This document shows positions 34,654 through 43,608 of a stretch of 64,000 bases of DNA, one piece after another (within the stretch, counting starts at the first letter, position 1; every line of letters begins with the position of its first letter). The stretch comes from Runella limosa DSM 17973 (lineage in GTDB: Bacteria; Bacteroidota; Bacteroidia; Cytophagales; Spirosomataceae), in contig NZ_KI519421.1 in assembly GCF_000482465.1 (NCBI RefSeq), positions 441,856 through 505,855 of the forward strand. The letters are read 5' to 3'. The notes below the pieces were generated by a model, which saw nothing but the letters and a program-made list of their open reading frames with translations, searched no databases and had not been told where the DNA came from. The translations under genes were made by a program, and so were the position numbers.

Positions 34654-37600
34654 CTACAGTTTGAGGATTTTAATGATTTTTTTAAGAGAACCACTTTCTA
34701 AGATTTTGAGAAAATAGGTTCCTTTGGGCAAAGCCAATGACATCATGTCAATATAGGCTGTCTCTTCTACCACTGTAATGGTTGACTTGTTCAACGAAAA
34801 ACTACTTCCCGCAGCCGTCACCAGTTGGTACTCGACCGATGACAATTCCAAATCTTTGGGCAGTTTCACATTACATACTCGATCAAACGGGTTTGGATAA
34901 GCTTCCCAATCTTGCAATGTTTGGCCTGATTTTACCGTAAATTGGATAGTGGCTGCACTCACGTTGGCCGAATCATTAAAAGCAACTGCCTCTAAAACAT
35001 ACCGACCTGCGATTGGTACAAAACCAATTTCTTCATCAAAAAGGGTAAAAGGGAAGCGCGTTGCTGTATAATTTTTTGAATATGGCCCTCGAAGTACAAA
35101 ATTCACTTTGGTCGCGGGGGCTTCACTATTGGCATACACGGTAATGCTTGGGGGCAGCGTAGCTTCTGTTAAAACATCGTCATTTTTCAAAATCCCCAAG
35201 CTTTTTCGCAACCCCGCTTTTCCTGCTTGAATCAGCTCAAAACTCAACTGAGCCTGCTTTACTTCTATGTTAAAGGTAGTTGTAGTTGAAGTTTCGTCAT
35301 CGTCCACTGCCCGTAATGTCACAGAAAATATCCCTGCGGCGTTCGCTATTCCCGAAATTTCGTTGTTTTTAAAGGTGAGCCAAGACGGCAAATTCGGCGC
35401 TTCGATTCGATCGACGTACCCATTGGTATCATAAAAAAGTGAGTCAGAAACTTTGTATGAAAAACGCTGGGTTACGTACAATTGAGCGTTGGGAGGCGTG
35501 TATCTGAGCACAGGAGGCACATTTTGAGTTCCGTACAAATCAACCTTGATAACAAAAGCCGTCTCGACCGAATCGCCCCCATTGTCGTAAGCACGTATTC
35601 CTAATTTATAGGTTCCCAATTGCGTGGGCGTTCCATTCAACGTGCTTGTAACGGCATCGTAGGTAAGCCAAGAAGGAAGTCCTACGGCTTTTACTTTTAT
35701 GATTTGTCCATCAGGATCGGTGAAAATAGAAGTCGGGACTCTGAAACGAAAGGCTTTATTTTGGGCAATTGTTTTTTCGGGCAACAATTGTTTGACAATC
35801 GGTGGACGGTTCAAAATTTTGACTTTAAAGGAGGTTTCGGCAAAAGCACTGTCATCGTCAATGCCGCGCAACGTTATCGTAAACGTCCCTTGTTCTTGTG
35901 GATAAGCCGAAAACTCTTTTGAATTGAACGACATCCAGGGGCGTAAACCAATGGCTTGAGTGCGAACAATCACACCGTCGGGATCATCAAAAATATCGCC
36001 CTGAATTGGGTACGAAATGGTTTGATTGAGTGACGATTCAAAATCGGGAAGAGTTCGCTTCACGACGGGTTTTTGATTGACATTCACTATTTTAAGCAAA
36101 AAACTCGTTTGCACCGTTGCTCCTTCATCGTCGATTGCTCGCAAAGTAATTTTTGACTCTCCAAGTTGATCGGGCACTGTACCCGTAAATGTACCATTTG
36201 AGAAAGCCAACCACTGCGGTTTTTCAAGCGCTTCGATGGTCACGATTTCACCATCAGGGTCTAAAAAAACGTCTTTGGGTAAGGTGTAAGAATACGTCTT
36301 TTTAGGTTTCGTAGCGCGGTCAATGATTGGATTTGCCACGACTGGATAGACATTGGCCGCCAAAATTCGCCAATATTCTTCGCCCAAAATATCTTCTTCT
36401 AATTTCACATCAATAGGCGATGGCTGCGCCTTGGCTCTCCACGCTTTCTCTACTATTACGGAAGTCGAGTCAAGGACTTCTGTCACCTTATAACTCATGC
36501 TCGCATTGCTCCTCACCTCCCCCCAAGGGTTATTTTTCCATCGTGCTGCCACTGGGCCAAAAATGGACGACAAGCGGGCATCTTTTGTACTTGCCACCAT
36601 GGTCACGACATTACAGCCGTTTTCAAAACATTCATCAAAGTGTTTGATGAGTAAATCATTTGAATAAGCATCAGAGAAGAACGTTTCGTTCATTATCCAT
36701 TTTCCTGGACGATTAGACCGAACCACGTCCGTGATAAAACGATGATTCCAATAAAGGTCGTTATGCACCTTGGTTCCGTCGGCGTTTTCGTCCAAATTTT
36801 TAAAGGCAATCGTACCCCGAACAGCCGCTTGTACATCAATGACCGCGCCGTATTCATTGACCACTTTATACGACGGATTCACCTGTTTAATGGTACGAAT
36901 ACTTTGATCAATAAAGTTTTTGAGCTGGAGGTGAGAAAACAAATACCAATCTTTCCCCGCGCGGGTTCGGTATGCAGGTAAAGGGCGATAAGCGGTAGTT
37001 GGAGGTCGAATGTCGTTTAGTGATGTAAATTTGGTTCCCCAGATGTAATTGACCTTATTGATGCGCTTATACTGCTGGGTAATCCAACTTTTAAATACCT
37101 CCAAAGAGGGCGACGAATAATCAAAACCCGTAGGGTATGCTTGTTTATAATCGCCGTTTAATTCTGTTTCATAGTGGTAGCCAAGTTCTTGAGTTGGGGT
37201 ATTGACAAAAGTCACATACAAGATATTTCCTTGCGACTGGTAGGCATTATAACGTTGACATACTTCTTTTAAAAAACCTTGGGCTTTGGCCACCGTTGGA
37301 GCGTGGGAAAAGCTAAAGCAGGTTCGCCCATATACACCCCAAAGTTGTCTGCCCAAATCGTCATTCATGGTTTCATTCGACGTCCAAAAACCTTGAAGGC
37401 GTTCCGCTTTCCGTCCAAGCATGATTCGGATTCCCGCTTTCACACCCAGCCGCGCAATTTGTTCCATTTGGCGGTCAGACTGCCGCCAGTCGGGTTGTGA
37501 GGTTGCCGTTTTATACACTTCATCCCAATAAATCGTCAGTACGACCAAATTGGCTCCCGCCCCCACCGACTGCTCAATGATGTCGGCACCATAATCTGGT

Positions 37601-37713
37601 TCGGCATTTAGATTCAACAACTGCAAACCTACGTATCGCTGTTGCGCTCCCTGCTGTGCAACCGCCATCGTAGCCCAAATCACTCCTAACCAAATACCTA
37701 CTATTTTTATCAT
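34654..37713 (-). CDS. secreted GH42-like protein with four cadherin-like repeats and a T9SS tail
   Basis: 1019 residues starting at MIKIVGIWLGVIWATMAVAQ (signal peptide); the open frame is 35 codons longer upstream without support. Residues about 25-445 resemble a clan GH-A barrel of the beta-galactosidase (GH42) kind: VVLTIYWDEVY, then candidate acid/base Glu176 in NTPTQELGY and candidate nucleophile Glu343 in WIMNETF. Four cadherin-like Ig repeats of about 92 residues follow (about 460-845), each with DPDG or similar, W..F, GT..G.Y and TLRA.DD. Next is an Ig-like module (about 850-950) and a C-terminal type A sorting domain (WEAYPNPFDRVCNVKLPKDL...GTYFLKI). Secreted by T9SS and probably anchored at the surface. 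Paralogue of the next gene. Substrate unknown. Confidence 0.75.
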   Translation of the reverse strand: MIKIVGIWLGVIWATMAVAQQGAQQRYVGLQLLNLNAEPDYGADIIEQSVGAGANLVVLTIYWDEVYKTATSQPDWRQSDRQMEQIARLGVKAGIRIMLGRKAERLQGFWTSNETMNDDLGRQLWGVYGRTCFSFSHAPTVAKAQGFLKEVCQRYNAYQSQGNILYVTFVNTPTQELGYHYETELNGDYKQAYPTGFDYSSPSLEVFKSWITQQYKRINKVNYIWGTKFTSLNDIRPPTTAYRPLPAYRTRAGKDWYLFSHLQLKNFIDQSIRTIKQVNPSYKVVNEYGAVIDVQAAVRGTIAFKNLDENADGTKVHNDLYWNHRFITDVVRSNRPGKWIMNETFFSDAYSNDLLIKHFDECFENGCNVVTMVASTKDARLSSIFGPVAARWKNNPWGEVRSNASMSYKVTEVLDSTSVIVEKAWRAKAQPSPIDVKLEEDILGEEYWRILAANVYPVVANPIIDRATKPKKTYSYTLPKDVFLDPDGEIVTIEALEKPQWLAFSNGTFTGTVPDQLGESKITLRAIDDEGATVQTSFLLKIVNVNQKPVVKRTLPDFESSLNQTISYPIQGDIFDDPDGVIVRTQAIGLRPWMSFNSKEFSAYPQEQGTFTITLRGIDDDSAFAETSFKVKILNRPPIVKQLLPEKTIAQNKAFRFRVPTSIFTDPDGQIIKVKAVGLPSWLTYDAVTSTLNGTPTQLGTYKLGIRAYDNGGDSVETAFVIKVDLYGTQNVPPVLRYTPPNAQLYVTQRFSYKVSDSLFYDTNGYVDRIEAPNLPSWLTFKNNEISGIANAAGIFSVTLRAVDDDETSTTTTFNIEVKQAQLSFELIQAGKAGLRKSLGILKNDDVLTEATLPPSITVYANSEAPATKVNFVLRGPYSKNYTATRFPFTLFDEEIGFVPIAGRYVLEAVAFNDSANVSAATIQFTVKSGQTLQDWEAYPNPFDRVCNVKLPKDLELSSVEYQLVTAAGSSFSLNKSTITVVEETAYIDMMSLALPKGTYFLKILESGSLKKIIKILKL

Positions 37714-37719
37714 TTTGGA

Positions 37720-37775
37720 ATAATAAGTGGGTTGCTTATAACCCTTTACACCTGATAAGCGGGTTGAGAGTAACC
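37720..37775. repeat. two REP-like palindromes between the GH42-like paralogues
   Basis: GGGTTGCTTATAACCC and GGGTTGAGAGTAACCC, in the 74 bp between the two genes. Both are followed after four more bases by ACAC (CTTTACAC; CGCTACAC), as in the other copies. Confidence 0.7.
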
Positions 37776-37787
37776 CGCTACACTTGA

Positions 37788-40328
37788 TTAATACTTGACG
37801 ACTCGAAACACTTTCCATGTGGCATCTTCGAGTTGTAATTTTAAGAAATAAATGCCTGCCCCAAGTCGCAACTGCCGCAAATTGAACGAAATCTGCGTCC
37901 CTGAGCGGTACATTGTTTCTTCAGGCACAGTGATTTCTTGGCCCAAAAGCGTCACAAAACGAGGCGATGATAGTTTGCCCAAGGGGTGTTTGAGATGGAC
38001 AAAATCAGTGGCTGGATTTGGGAATACCGACCAATCTTCTACCGAAATAGGTTGTTTTGAGGCTGGATCTGAGGGCAAAAATTCCAATTCATATTCTGTT
38101 GACGCAATCAGTTGTTTACGAAAATAAGCCTTACCTCTCAAAAAATACTTCCCTGCCGTCACTGGAAGGCCAGCGTCTCCTTCATAAAGCGAAAAGGGAG
38201 AGCTTGTTGTGTACGTTTTTTGGTACTGCGCACCCGTAATTTCCAAATCAAAAGCATCAAAAACGGCATCGCAATTGGCATACACATTGACCGCCGTTGG
38301 CAACTGATGTTGCAGCAATTGCTCTTTGGGCTGCAACCGTTTGATCAAAAATCGCTGTCCAGGTTTTCCCGCTTGGATTAAATCAAAGGAAACCGTGGGG
38401 TAATTGATGGTAATGGTAAAAGCTGTTTCAACAACTGCATCTTCGTCGTCATACCCCCTTACCCGCAACGAATACACACCAACAGTATCCGCCAAACCAC
38501 GAATTTCACCTTTGCGGTACTGTGCCCATTCGGGCAAGCCAATGACTTCCATTCGGCTAATAAAGCCATCTGAATCAACAAACGTGCTGTCTGAAATTGA
38601 AAAAATAAAGGGTTGCTTGTACAACCCTACAGCATTGGAGATACGTTTGCGAAGCGTCGGTGCCTGATTAAAACGGCCTAAATTATCGACGATAATCGTA
38701 AAAGTTGTTTCAACCGTCGCCCCGTCGTCGTCGGTGGCTCGAACGGTAAAAGTATAAATTCCCATTTGGGTAGGCGTTCCTGAAAAAATACCATTAGAAA
38801 ACCTAAGCCACGACGGTTGTCCTTGCAATACGACACTGCTTATGGCACCATCGACATCCACAAATACCTCTGAGCTCAAGCGATAAGAAAAGGGAGAGTT
38901 TACTTTAATGGTCTTGGTAGGTAGTGCGTTTTTGACATAAGGCGGGCGGTTAATCGCTCCTTGCAGCGAATCAGCCAAAATATCTTCGACCATCCGAATA
39001 TTCACTGGACTTCGGTTTGACTCTGGCCCTGCGCGATTGGCCCATTCCCCATAAACCCCTCCACTAAAATAGCCAAACTCTAACACACGAGAAAGATTGT
39101 AGGTCATGTAATCCTTGGGCAAAACATCGACAAAAGGAGCTGATAACCACTTAGTAGCTGTACTTTTTAGAATAGGTTTGGCTTGCTCTAATACTTCTTT
39201 TGTACCGAGCACCACACTAATCCAGCGTGCGCCGTGGGCGTAGCTTTCGTCAAACTGTTTGGTAATAAGATCACTCGCTTTTTGTGCCTTAAAATCAGGA
39301 AAAACTTCATTCAAAATCCACTGATTTGGCAATACATTGCTTCGCAAAATATCCATCGAAAAACGGTGGTCATAGCGAACGTCGTTGTTGATTTTAACCC
39401 CATCCGTTCCTGAGTTTAAATCTCTGAACGCAACACTGCCACAAACCGCGCTGAGTTGGTCAAAGACTGAACCAAAATCGGTAATAACGCGGTAGCCCGA
39501 ATGCACATTTTTGATGGTGCGGGTTGTTTGTTCAATAAACTGCTTAAAAATAGCGTGCCGAAACACGTACCAATCTTTTCCCGCCTGCCCCCAAAACACT
39601 TGGTCGCGGTTGGCCAAAGCCGTAGGTGGTTCTACTTCCTGAAAATCCTTGTATTCGGTTTGCCAAAAGACATTGAGACGGACAATTTTGGTATATTTTC
39701 TACTTAACCAAATTCGGAACTCTCGCTTCATGGCGGGCGAATAATCAAACACAGTGGGGTGAGGATACCCTTCCGACGAATTTTCGAAGAAATAACCCGT
39801 TTCTTGCGTAGGAGTTAAACAGACCGATACCCAAGAAATAATGCCTTGCTCTTGCGCAGTTTTATATCGCTCGCATACTTCTTTGATAAAACTATTGCCT
39901 TTATCAACCGCTGGCTGACTTGCAAAGCTAAAATACGTACTCGCATAACCCGATACCAACGCACGGCCTTGCTGGTCGCGCTGCCGTTCTTCATTGGACA
40001 TAAAGCCTGCAATTCTGCCCTCATTGCGGCCCAAATAAATACGCAACGCGACTTTTACGCCCAATTTTTGGGCCAAGGCAATTTGGCTATCGTATTTTTT
40101 CCAATCGGGCTGAGAGGTGGCCGAAGGATACACATAATCCCAATGTATCGTTAAGTGAACTGCATTACAGCCTGCCTTTACGGCCTCTTCCATCATATCG
40201 AGTTCAGCATCCGCCGCCCGACTCAAATTGAGTTGAAGATAAGCCAAATACCGTTGCTGGTCGTTGGCATATACTCCCGAAACCATCAACATCATCCCCA
40301 ACCACCACAAACACCATTGACGCTTCAT
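37788..40328 (-). CDS. secreted GH42-like protein with two cadherin-like repeats and a T9SS tail
   Basis: 846 residues with signal peptide (about 1-21, GMMLMVSGVYA). The N-terminal barrel (about 25-440) aligns by eye with the downstream paralogue: YPSATSQPDW, Glu176 in LTPTQETGY and Glu341 in WILNEVF occupy the same places. Only two cadherin-like repeats follow (about 465-655; DVDG...TVRATDDDGATVETTF and DSDG...RVRGYDDEDAVVETAF) against four in the paralogue. An Ig-like module and a C-terminal sorting domain (WSVFPNPATDFVHLKHPLGK...GIYFLKLQ...RVVKY) end the protein. First of the tandem pair; both are probably cell-surface glycan enzymes or binding proteins. The glycoside hydrolase call rests on fold-like motifs only. 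Confidence 0.75.
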   Translation of the reverse strand: MKRQWCLWWLGMMLMVSGVYANDQQRYLAYLQLNLSRAADAELDMMEEAVKAGCNAVHLTIHWDYVYPSATSQPDWKKYDSQIALAQKLGVKVALRIYLGRNEGRIAGFMSNEERQRDQQGRALVSGYASTYFSFASQPAVDKGNSFIKEVCERYKTAQEQGIISWVSVCLTPTQETGYFFENSSEGYPHPTVFDYSPAMKREFRIWLSRKYTKIVRLNVFWQTEYKDFQEVEPPTALANRDQVFWGQAGKDWYVFRHAIFKQFIEQTTRTIKNVHSGYRVITDFGSVFDQLSAVCGSVAFRDLNSGTDGVKINNDVRYDHRFSMDILRSNVLPNQWILNEVFPDFKAQKASDLITKQFDESYAHGARWISVVLGTKEVLEQAKPILKSTATKWLSAPFVDVLPKDYMTYNLSRVLEFGYFSGGVYGEWANRAGPESNRSPVNIRMVEDILADSLQGAINRPPYVKNALPTKTIKVNSPFSYRLSSEVFVDVDGAISSVVLQGQPSWLRFSNGIFSGTPTQMGIYTFTVRATDDDGATVETTFTIIVDNLGRFNQAPTLRKRISNAVGLYKQPFIFSISDSTFVDSDGFISRMEVIGLPEWAQYRKGEIRGLADTVGVYSLRVRGYDDEDAVVETAFTITINYPTVSFDLIQAGKPGQRFLIKRLQPKEQLLQHQLPTAVNVYANCDAVFDAFDLEITGAQYQKTYTTSSPFSLYEGDAGLPVTAGKYFLRGKAYFRKQLIASTEYELEFLPSDPASKQPISVEDWSVFPNPATDFVHLKHPLGKLSSPRFVTLLGQEITVPEETMYRSGTQISFNLRQLRLGAGIYFLKLQLEDATWKVFRVVKY

Positions 40329-40421
40329 AAGATGTGGATTATTAAAATGAAAAAAGGTTAGAAAGTAAAGAAAAGCAACGTTTTCCTAACTTCCTAACCT
40401 TCAAAAATATTAAAAGGTTAC

Positions 40422-40916
40422 TTAAATCGACTTTTTACCCGTCATACGGAAAGTATAAGTGTAAGCTCTGCCCAAGCTATCTTTTTCATTTGAGACGTTC
40501 TCGAAAGTGATGGTATTGTTTCCAATTGTACCAATCTTCACGCCAGTATCCAACATTTCGTATTCAGATGTACCTTCAACTTTTTTCAATTCAATACTGT
40601 CAAACGCATCGCTGTCTTTTTCAGTTTGACCGTTGGTATATTTTACGGTTTGAACAAAGGCAATTGTAACAATGTTCGACGCTTTTTTGGCAACGTCCAA
40701 TACGGCCGTTAGTTCATAACCGTTGCCTTTGATTGGTAAAGAAATGGTTTCAGAAATTTCAGACGTCGCAGTAGCATATTTGATTGACTCTGTTATTTTG
40801 TCAACATTGTATGTTCCAATCACCTGTTCGGCAGGTTCTGGTTCTGGTTCCGTTTTCGAGCAGCCTGCCAAAAGTGCTACTGCGAAAAAGAGAGATGCGT
40901 AAAGGTATTTTTTCAT
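40422..40916 (-). CDS. uncharacterised lipoprotein
   Basis: 164 residues; the ATG of MKKYLYASLFFAVALLAGCSK was chosen over an earlier in-frame start because a lipobox (LLAGC, Cys 18) follows. A proline-glutamate spacer (TEPEPEPAEQ) joins the lipid anchor to a domain rich in beta strands, VIGTYNVDKITESI...SYTYTFRMTGKKS, that looks like a lipocalin-type or DUF-type Bacteroidota fold. It lies upstream of the GH42-like pair on the same strand. Function unknown. Confidence 0.65.
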   Translation of the reverse strand: MKKYLYASLFFAVALLAGCSKTEPEPEPAEQVIGTYNVDKITESIKYATATSEISETISLPIKGNGYELTAVLDVAKKASNIVTIAFVQTVKYTNGQTEKDSDAFDSIELKKVEGTSEYEMLDTGVKIGTIGNNTITFENVSNEKDSLGRAYTYTFRMTGKKSI

Positions 40917-41032
40917 GGTGATTGAAATGTTAAAGTGGCTTTTTTCTATGTATAACTGGGAATTCTTAGGCAAAGTATTAAATCTTTGGAAAAATTACAA
41001 ATAAGGGCATTTTTGTTTTGGTATATCTCTGC

Positions 41033-41647
41033 TCAAGGCCAATAGTCGTATTGTGCATAGCGGGCAGCTTCGGTGGCAATTTCTGCCCCTAGCAACTTGC
41101 TAACTACGTAATAGGACATGTCAATGCCCGCCGAAACTCCCGCCGATAAAATTACGGTTCCATTATCCACGTACCGAACTTTCTCGACTACCTCAATCTC
41201 AGTAGAAATAGCCCGCAACGAATCAAGCGCCATAAAATGAGTGGTTGCTTTTAAGCCATTTAGTAAACCCGCTTGTCCCAGAATCAACGCCCCCGTACAA
41301 ACCGACAAAAGGAGTTCTACTTGTGTCGCCTGTTTTTTAACCCACTCCAACACTACGGGGTTATTCATTTCACGTCGGCTACCAAAGGCTATCCCATCAG
41401 ATGTATAACCTCCTCCACCAGGAATCAGTACGATGTCGGCTTTGGGCATGGTATCAAAGGTATAGTCAGGAGTAACTTTCAGGCCGTTTCTTGCTACAAT
41501 GGAAGATTTTTCGGCCACCGTAAATACATCAAAAGGTTTCTGCGGGAGCGTCCGTAAACCTGCTACACTAAAGACCTCATAAGGCCCTGCAAAATCAAGC
41601 ACTTCGACCTCGTCAAAGAGAAAAATGGCTACGCTTCGTGTCATCAT
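41033..41647 (-). CDS. DJ-1/PfpI family protein
   Basis: 204 residues with the class I glutamine amidotransferase-like fold of the DJ-1/PfpI group. The nucleophile elbow is LLSVCTGALILGQAGLL with Cys about 116, and the region preceding it has VLIPGGGGYTSDGIAFGSRRE. His in ATTHFMALD follows. It most resembles the sensor half of GlxA-type regulators but lacks a DNA-binding domain. Possible roles are chaperone/deglycase or isonitrile hydratase-like enzyme; the sequence alone does not decide. Confidence 0.85.
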   Translation of the reverse strand: MMTRSVAIFLFDEVEVLDFAGPYEVFSVAGLRTLPQKPFDVFTVAEKSSIVARNGLKVTPDYTFDTMPKADIVLIPGGGGYTSDGIAFGSRREMNNPVVLEWVKKQATQVELLLSVCTGALILGQAGLLNGLKATTHFMALDSLRAISTEIEVVEKVRYVDNGTVILSAGVSAGIDMSYYVVSKLLGAEIATEAARYAQYDYWP

Positions 41648-41913
41648 TTTTTTATTTTAAAGATTTTCAACAAAAAATAATTATTTTTTATATGTTTTTA
41701 ATACAACAAAAACACAACTCGAATTAATATAACAACCTGGTTATCTGCGTGTAAGTACACAGTATTCTTTTAAAAATTTCATTTGCAATATTTTTTATAT
41801 TCTCTTCTTTTTCTGCTGTTTTTTTTCTCCTAAATCCGTCACATAAAAGCCAACCGTACATACGGATGTATTTGATTTCCAAATGCAATTAAACGTTACA
41901 ATGCCTTATTTCT
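41648..41913. other. A+T-rich intergenic region
   Basis: 266 bp between divergent genes with no open frame worth reporting. It is rich in A and T and must hold the promoters of the DJ-1-like gene and the ferritin-like pair; no clear TAnnTTTG/TTG pair was recognised. Confidence 0.5.
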
Positions 41914-42678
41914 ATGGAAAAATCAACTATTTCAGAAACAAAAGCCAAAGGACCAACAGTTCCTAGCATTCCTTCTGCAGAGCGAAGATTATTTTTGCGC
42001 CACTTAGGCATCTTTGCCGCATCTACTACTTCGTTTTTGATGGCTTGTTCGAAAAGCCTCGACCTTACACCTACTGGTGGCTCGGTGGCCCATTCTGGGG
42101 CAAGGATAAATGCTGATGGCTCTATTGATTTGGGAGCAGGCGACATTGGCATTCTCAACTATGCTTATGCTTTGGAACAACTCGAAACCGCTTTTTACAC
42201 CGTTGCTCAGGAAAAAACGGCAGGGCTAACCTTTAATGAACTTCAAATCTTGCAGGAAATTAGAGAGCATGAATTAGTACACCGCGAATTTTTCAGAGCA
42301 GTATTGGGGGCAAATGCCATTCCTGACCTAGACTTTGACTTTTCGGGGGTTAATTTCAACGACCGTAACAACGTTTTTCAAGTTGCTAACATCCTCGAAA
42401 GTACTGGAGTGGGCGCTTATAATGGCGCGGCACGTTATATCAAAAACGCGGATATTATAGGAATTGCGGGTAAAATTGTTTCGGTAGAAGCCCGCCACGC
42501 TTCAGTTACAGGGCACATGTACTTGCCATTGCCTGGTTCTACTTACTCTTTCGGATTCGGTACGACTGATTCAAATGGTTTGGATATCGTATATAAGCCA
42601 TCGGAAGTACTTCCTGTAGCGCAAGGGTTTATCAAACAAAAACTAAGCGGAGCCAATTTACCAACCACCAACGCCTAA
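41914..42678 (+). CDS. ferritin-like domain protein, lipoprotein-type signal
   Basis: 254 residues. The N-terminus has a twin-arginine-like RRLFLRHLGIFAASTTSFLMACS, and ACS offers a lipobox Cys about 45, so export by Tat as a lipoprotein is likely. The rest is the ferritin-like four-helix fold (PF13668-type): ALEQLETAFYTVAQEK, EIREHELVHREFFRAVLG and VSVEARHASVTGHM supply the E..H and E..EH metal-ligand pattern of diiron proteins. Followed by a second such gene 15 bp later. Related proteins occur in desiccation- and stress-related clusters; the function is not established. Confidence 0.85.
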   Translation: MEKSTISETKAKGPTVPSIPSAERRLFLRHLGIFAASTTSFLMACSKSLDLTPTGGSVAHSGARINADGSIDLGAGDIGILNYAYALEQLETAFYTVAQEKTAGLTFNELQILQEIREHELVHREFFRAVLGANAIPDLDFDFSGVNFNDRNNVFQVANILESTGVGAYNGAARYIKNADIIGIAGKIVSVEARHASVTGHMYLPLPGSTYSFGFGTTDSNGLDIVYKPSEVLPVAQGFIKQKLSGANLPTTNA

Positions 42679-42693
42679 AATCATAGCAAAACC

Positions 42694-43494
42694 ATGAATA
42701 TCTTCAATATTCTTTCTGACATTGAAAAAATTGACGGTGATGCCACCGAAAAGTTCAATCACTCTCGCCGCAAAATGTTAAAGACAACCTCTGTTGCAGC
42801 GGCAACAAGTAGCCTTTTTTTTGCAGGTGTACTAAATAAAGCCTATGGGCAAAGTAACACAATAACCGACGTATTGAACTTTGCACTTGTGCTCGAATAC
42901 CTCGAAGCAGAGTTTTACATGAAAGGGATGCAATCAAGCCTCAATTTTGGCCCTGACCGAGGACTCATCAACGAAATTGCGAAGCACGAAGCCCAACACG
43001 TCGCCTTTCTTAAAAGTGCATTGGGAGCTAGTGCAGTAGCAAAACCTGAGTTTGATTTTACTGCAAAAGGTGCTTTCCCCAACCCTTACACCAACTATCC
43101 TGTATTTCTTACCCTAGCACAAGCTTTTGAAGACACAGGGGTTCGTGCTTACAAGGGACAAGCTCCCAATTTGGCAAGCAACCGAGATATTTTAGAGGCA
43201 GCGCTTCGTATTCACTCCGTAGAAGCTCGTCACGCTGGGGAAATTAGAATCATTCGTAGTATGTCGGCCTATGCCAGTGAAATGAACACGGGTGGGGTTC
43301 CTGCCGCTATCTATGCGCGTGAAAACAACACAACCCACGTAGCAGGGGTTGACATTGTGGCGCTATCTCAGCCAAAATTGCTGTTCCAAAATAGTGCTTC
43401 TCAAATGAGAGCTATGAAGTTTGCGCAAGATTCGTTTGATGAGCCTTTGACAAAAGAAGAAGTATTGGCCATTGCTGGGCCGTTTATAAAATAA
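42694..43494 (+). CDS. ferritin-like domain protein, twin-arginine-type signal
   Basis: 266 residues, immediately downstream of its paralogue (15 bp), in one operon. The N-terminal stretch NHSRRKMLKTTSVAAATSSLFFAGVLNKAYG is a Tat-like signal. The ferritin-like domain (about 50-215) carries NFALVLEYLEAEFYMKGM, NEIAKHEAQHVAFLKSALG and HSVEARHAGEIRIIRSM, the same ligand pattern as the first gene. Two exported ferritin-like proteins side by side suggest a heteromeric or paired diiron function in the periplasm. Confidence 0.85.
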   Translation: MNIFNILSDIEKIDGDATEKFNHSRRKMLKTTSVAAATSSLFFAGVLNKAYGQSNTITDVLNFALVLEYLEAEFYMKGMQSSLNFGPDRGLINEIAKHEAQHVAFLKSALGASAVAKPEFDFTAKGAFPNPYTNYPVFLTLAQAFEDTGVRAYKGQAPNLASNRDILEAALRIHSVEARHAGEIRIIRSMSAYASEMNTGGVPAAIYARENNTTHVAGVDIVALSQPKLLFQNSASQMRAMKFAQDSFDEPLTKEEVLAIAGPFIK

Positions 43495-43530
43495 GCGTTT
43501 GAATCAAAAACGCGCGTGGGATTCTTTTTC

Positions 43531-43584
43531 AGCCTTAGCCTTGACGCCTAAGCATTTTAATGCAATGGCGTCGAGACTAAGGCT
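43531..43584. terminator. long imperfect hairpin between convergent genes
   Basis: AGCCTTAGCCTTGACGCC (43531-43548) pairs with 43567-43584 with two mismatches, and the loop contains a second stem GCATT/AATGC. Position between the convergent ferritin-like and EamA genes suggests a two-way terminator; there is no T run. Confidence 0.5.
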
Positions 43585-43608
43585 AATGTAATTTAATAAG
43601 AAAGCCAC

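Noticed and set aside
38595..38640. GGGTTGCTTGTACAACCC inside the second GH42-like gene as a REP-like copy
   Set aside because: The loop is 8 nt, the RCAC tail is missing, and the encoded VGLYKQPF aligns with the matching repeat of the paralogue, so it is a coincidence within a normal coding sequence.
43531..43584. MITE-like element
   Set aside because: No target duplication is visible on either side; a terminator between convergent genes explains it.
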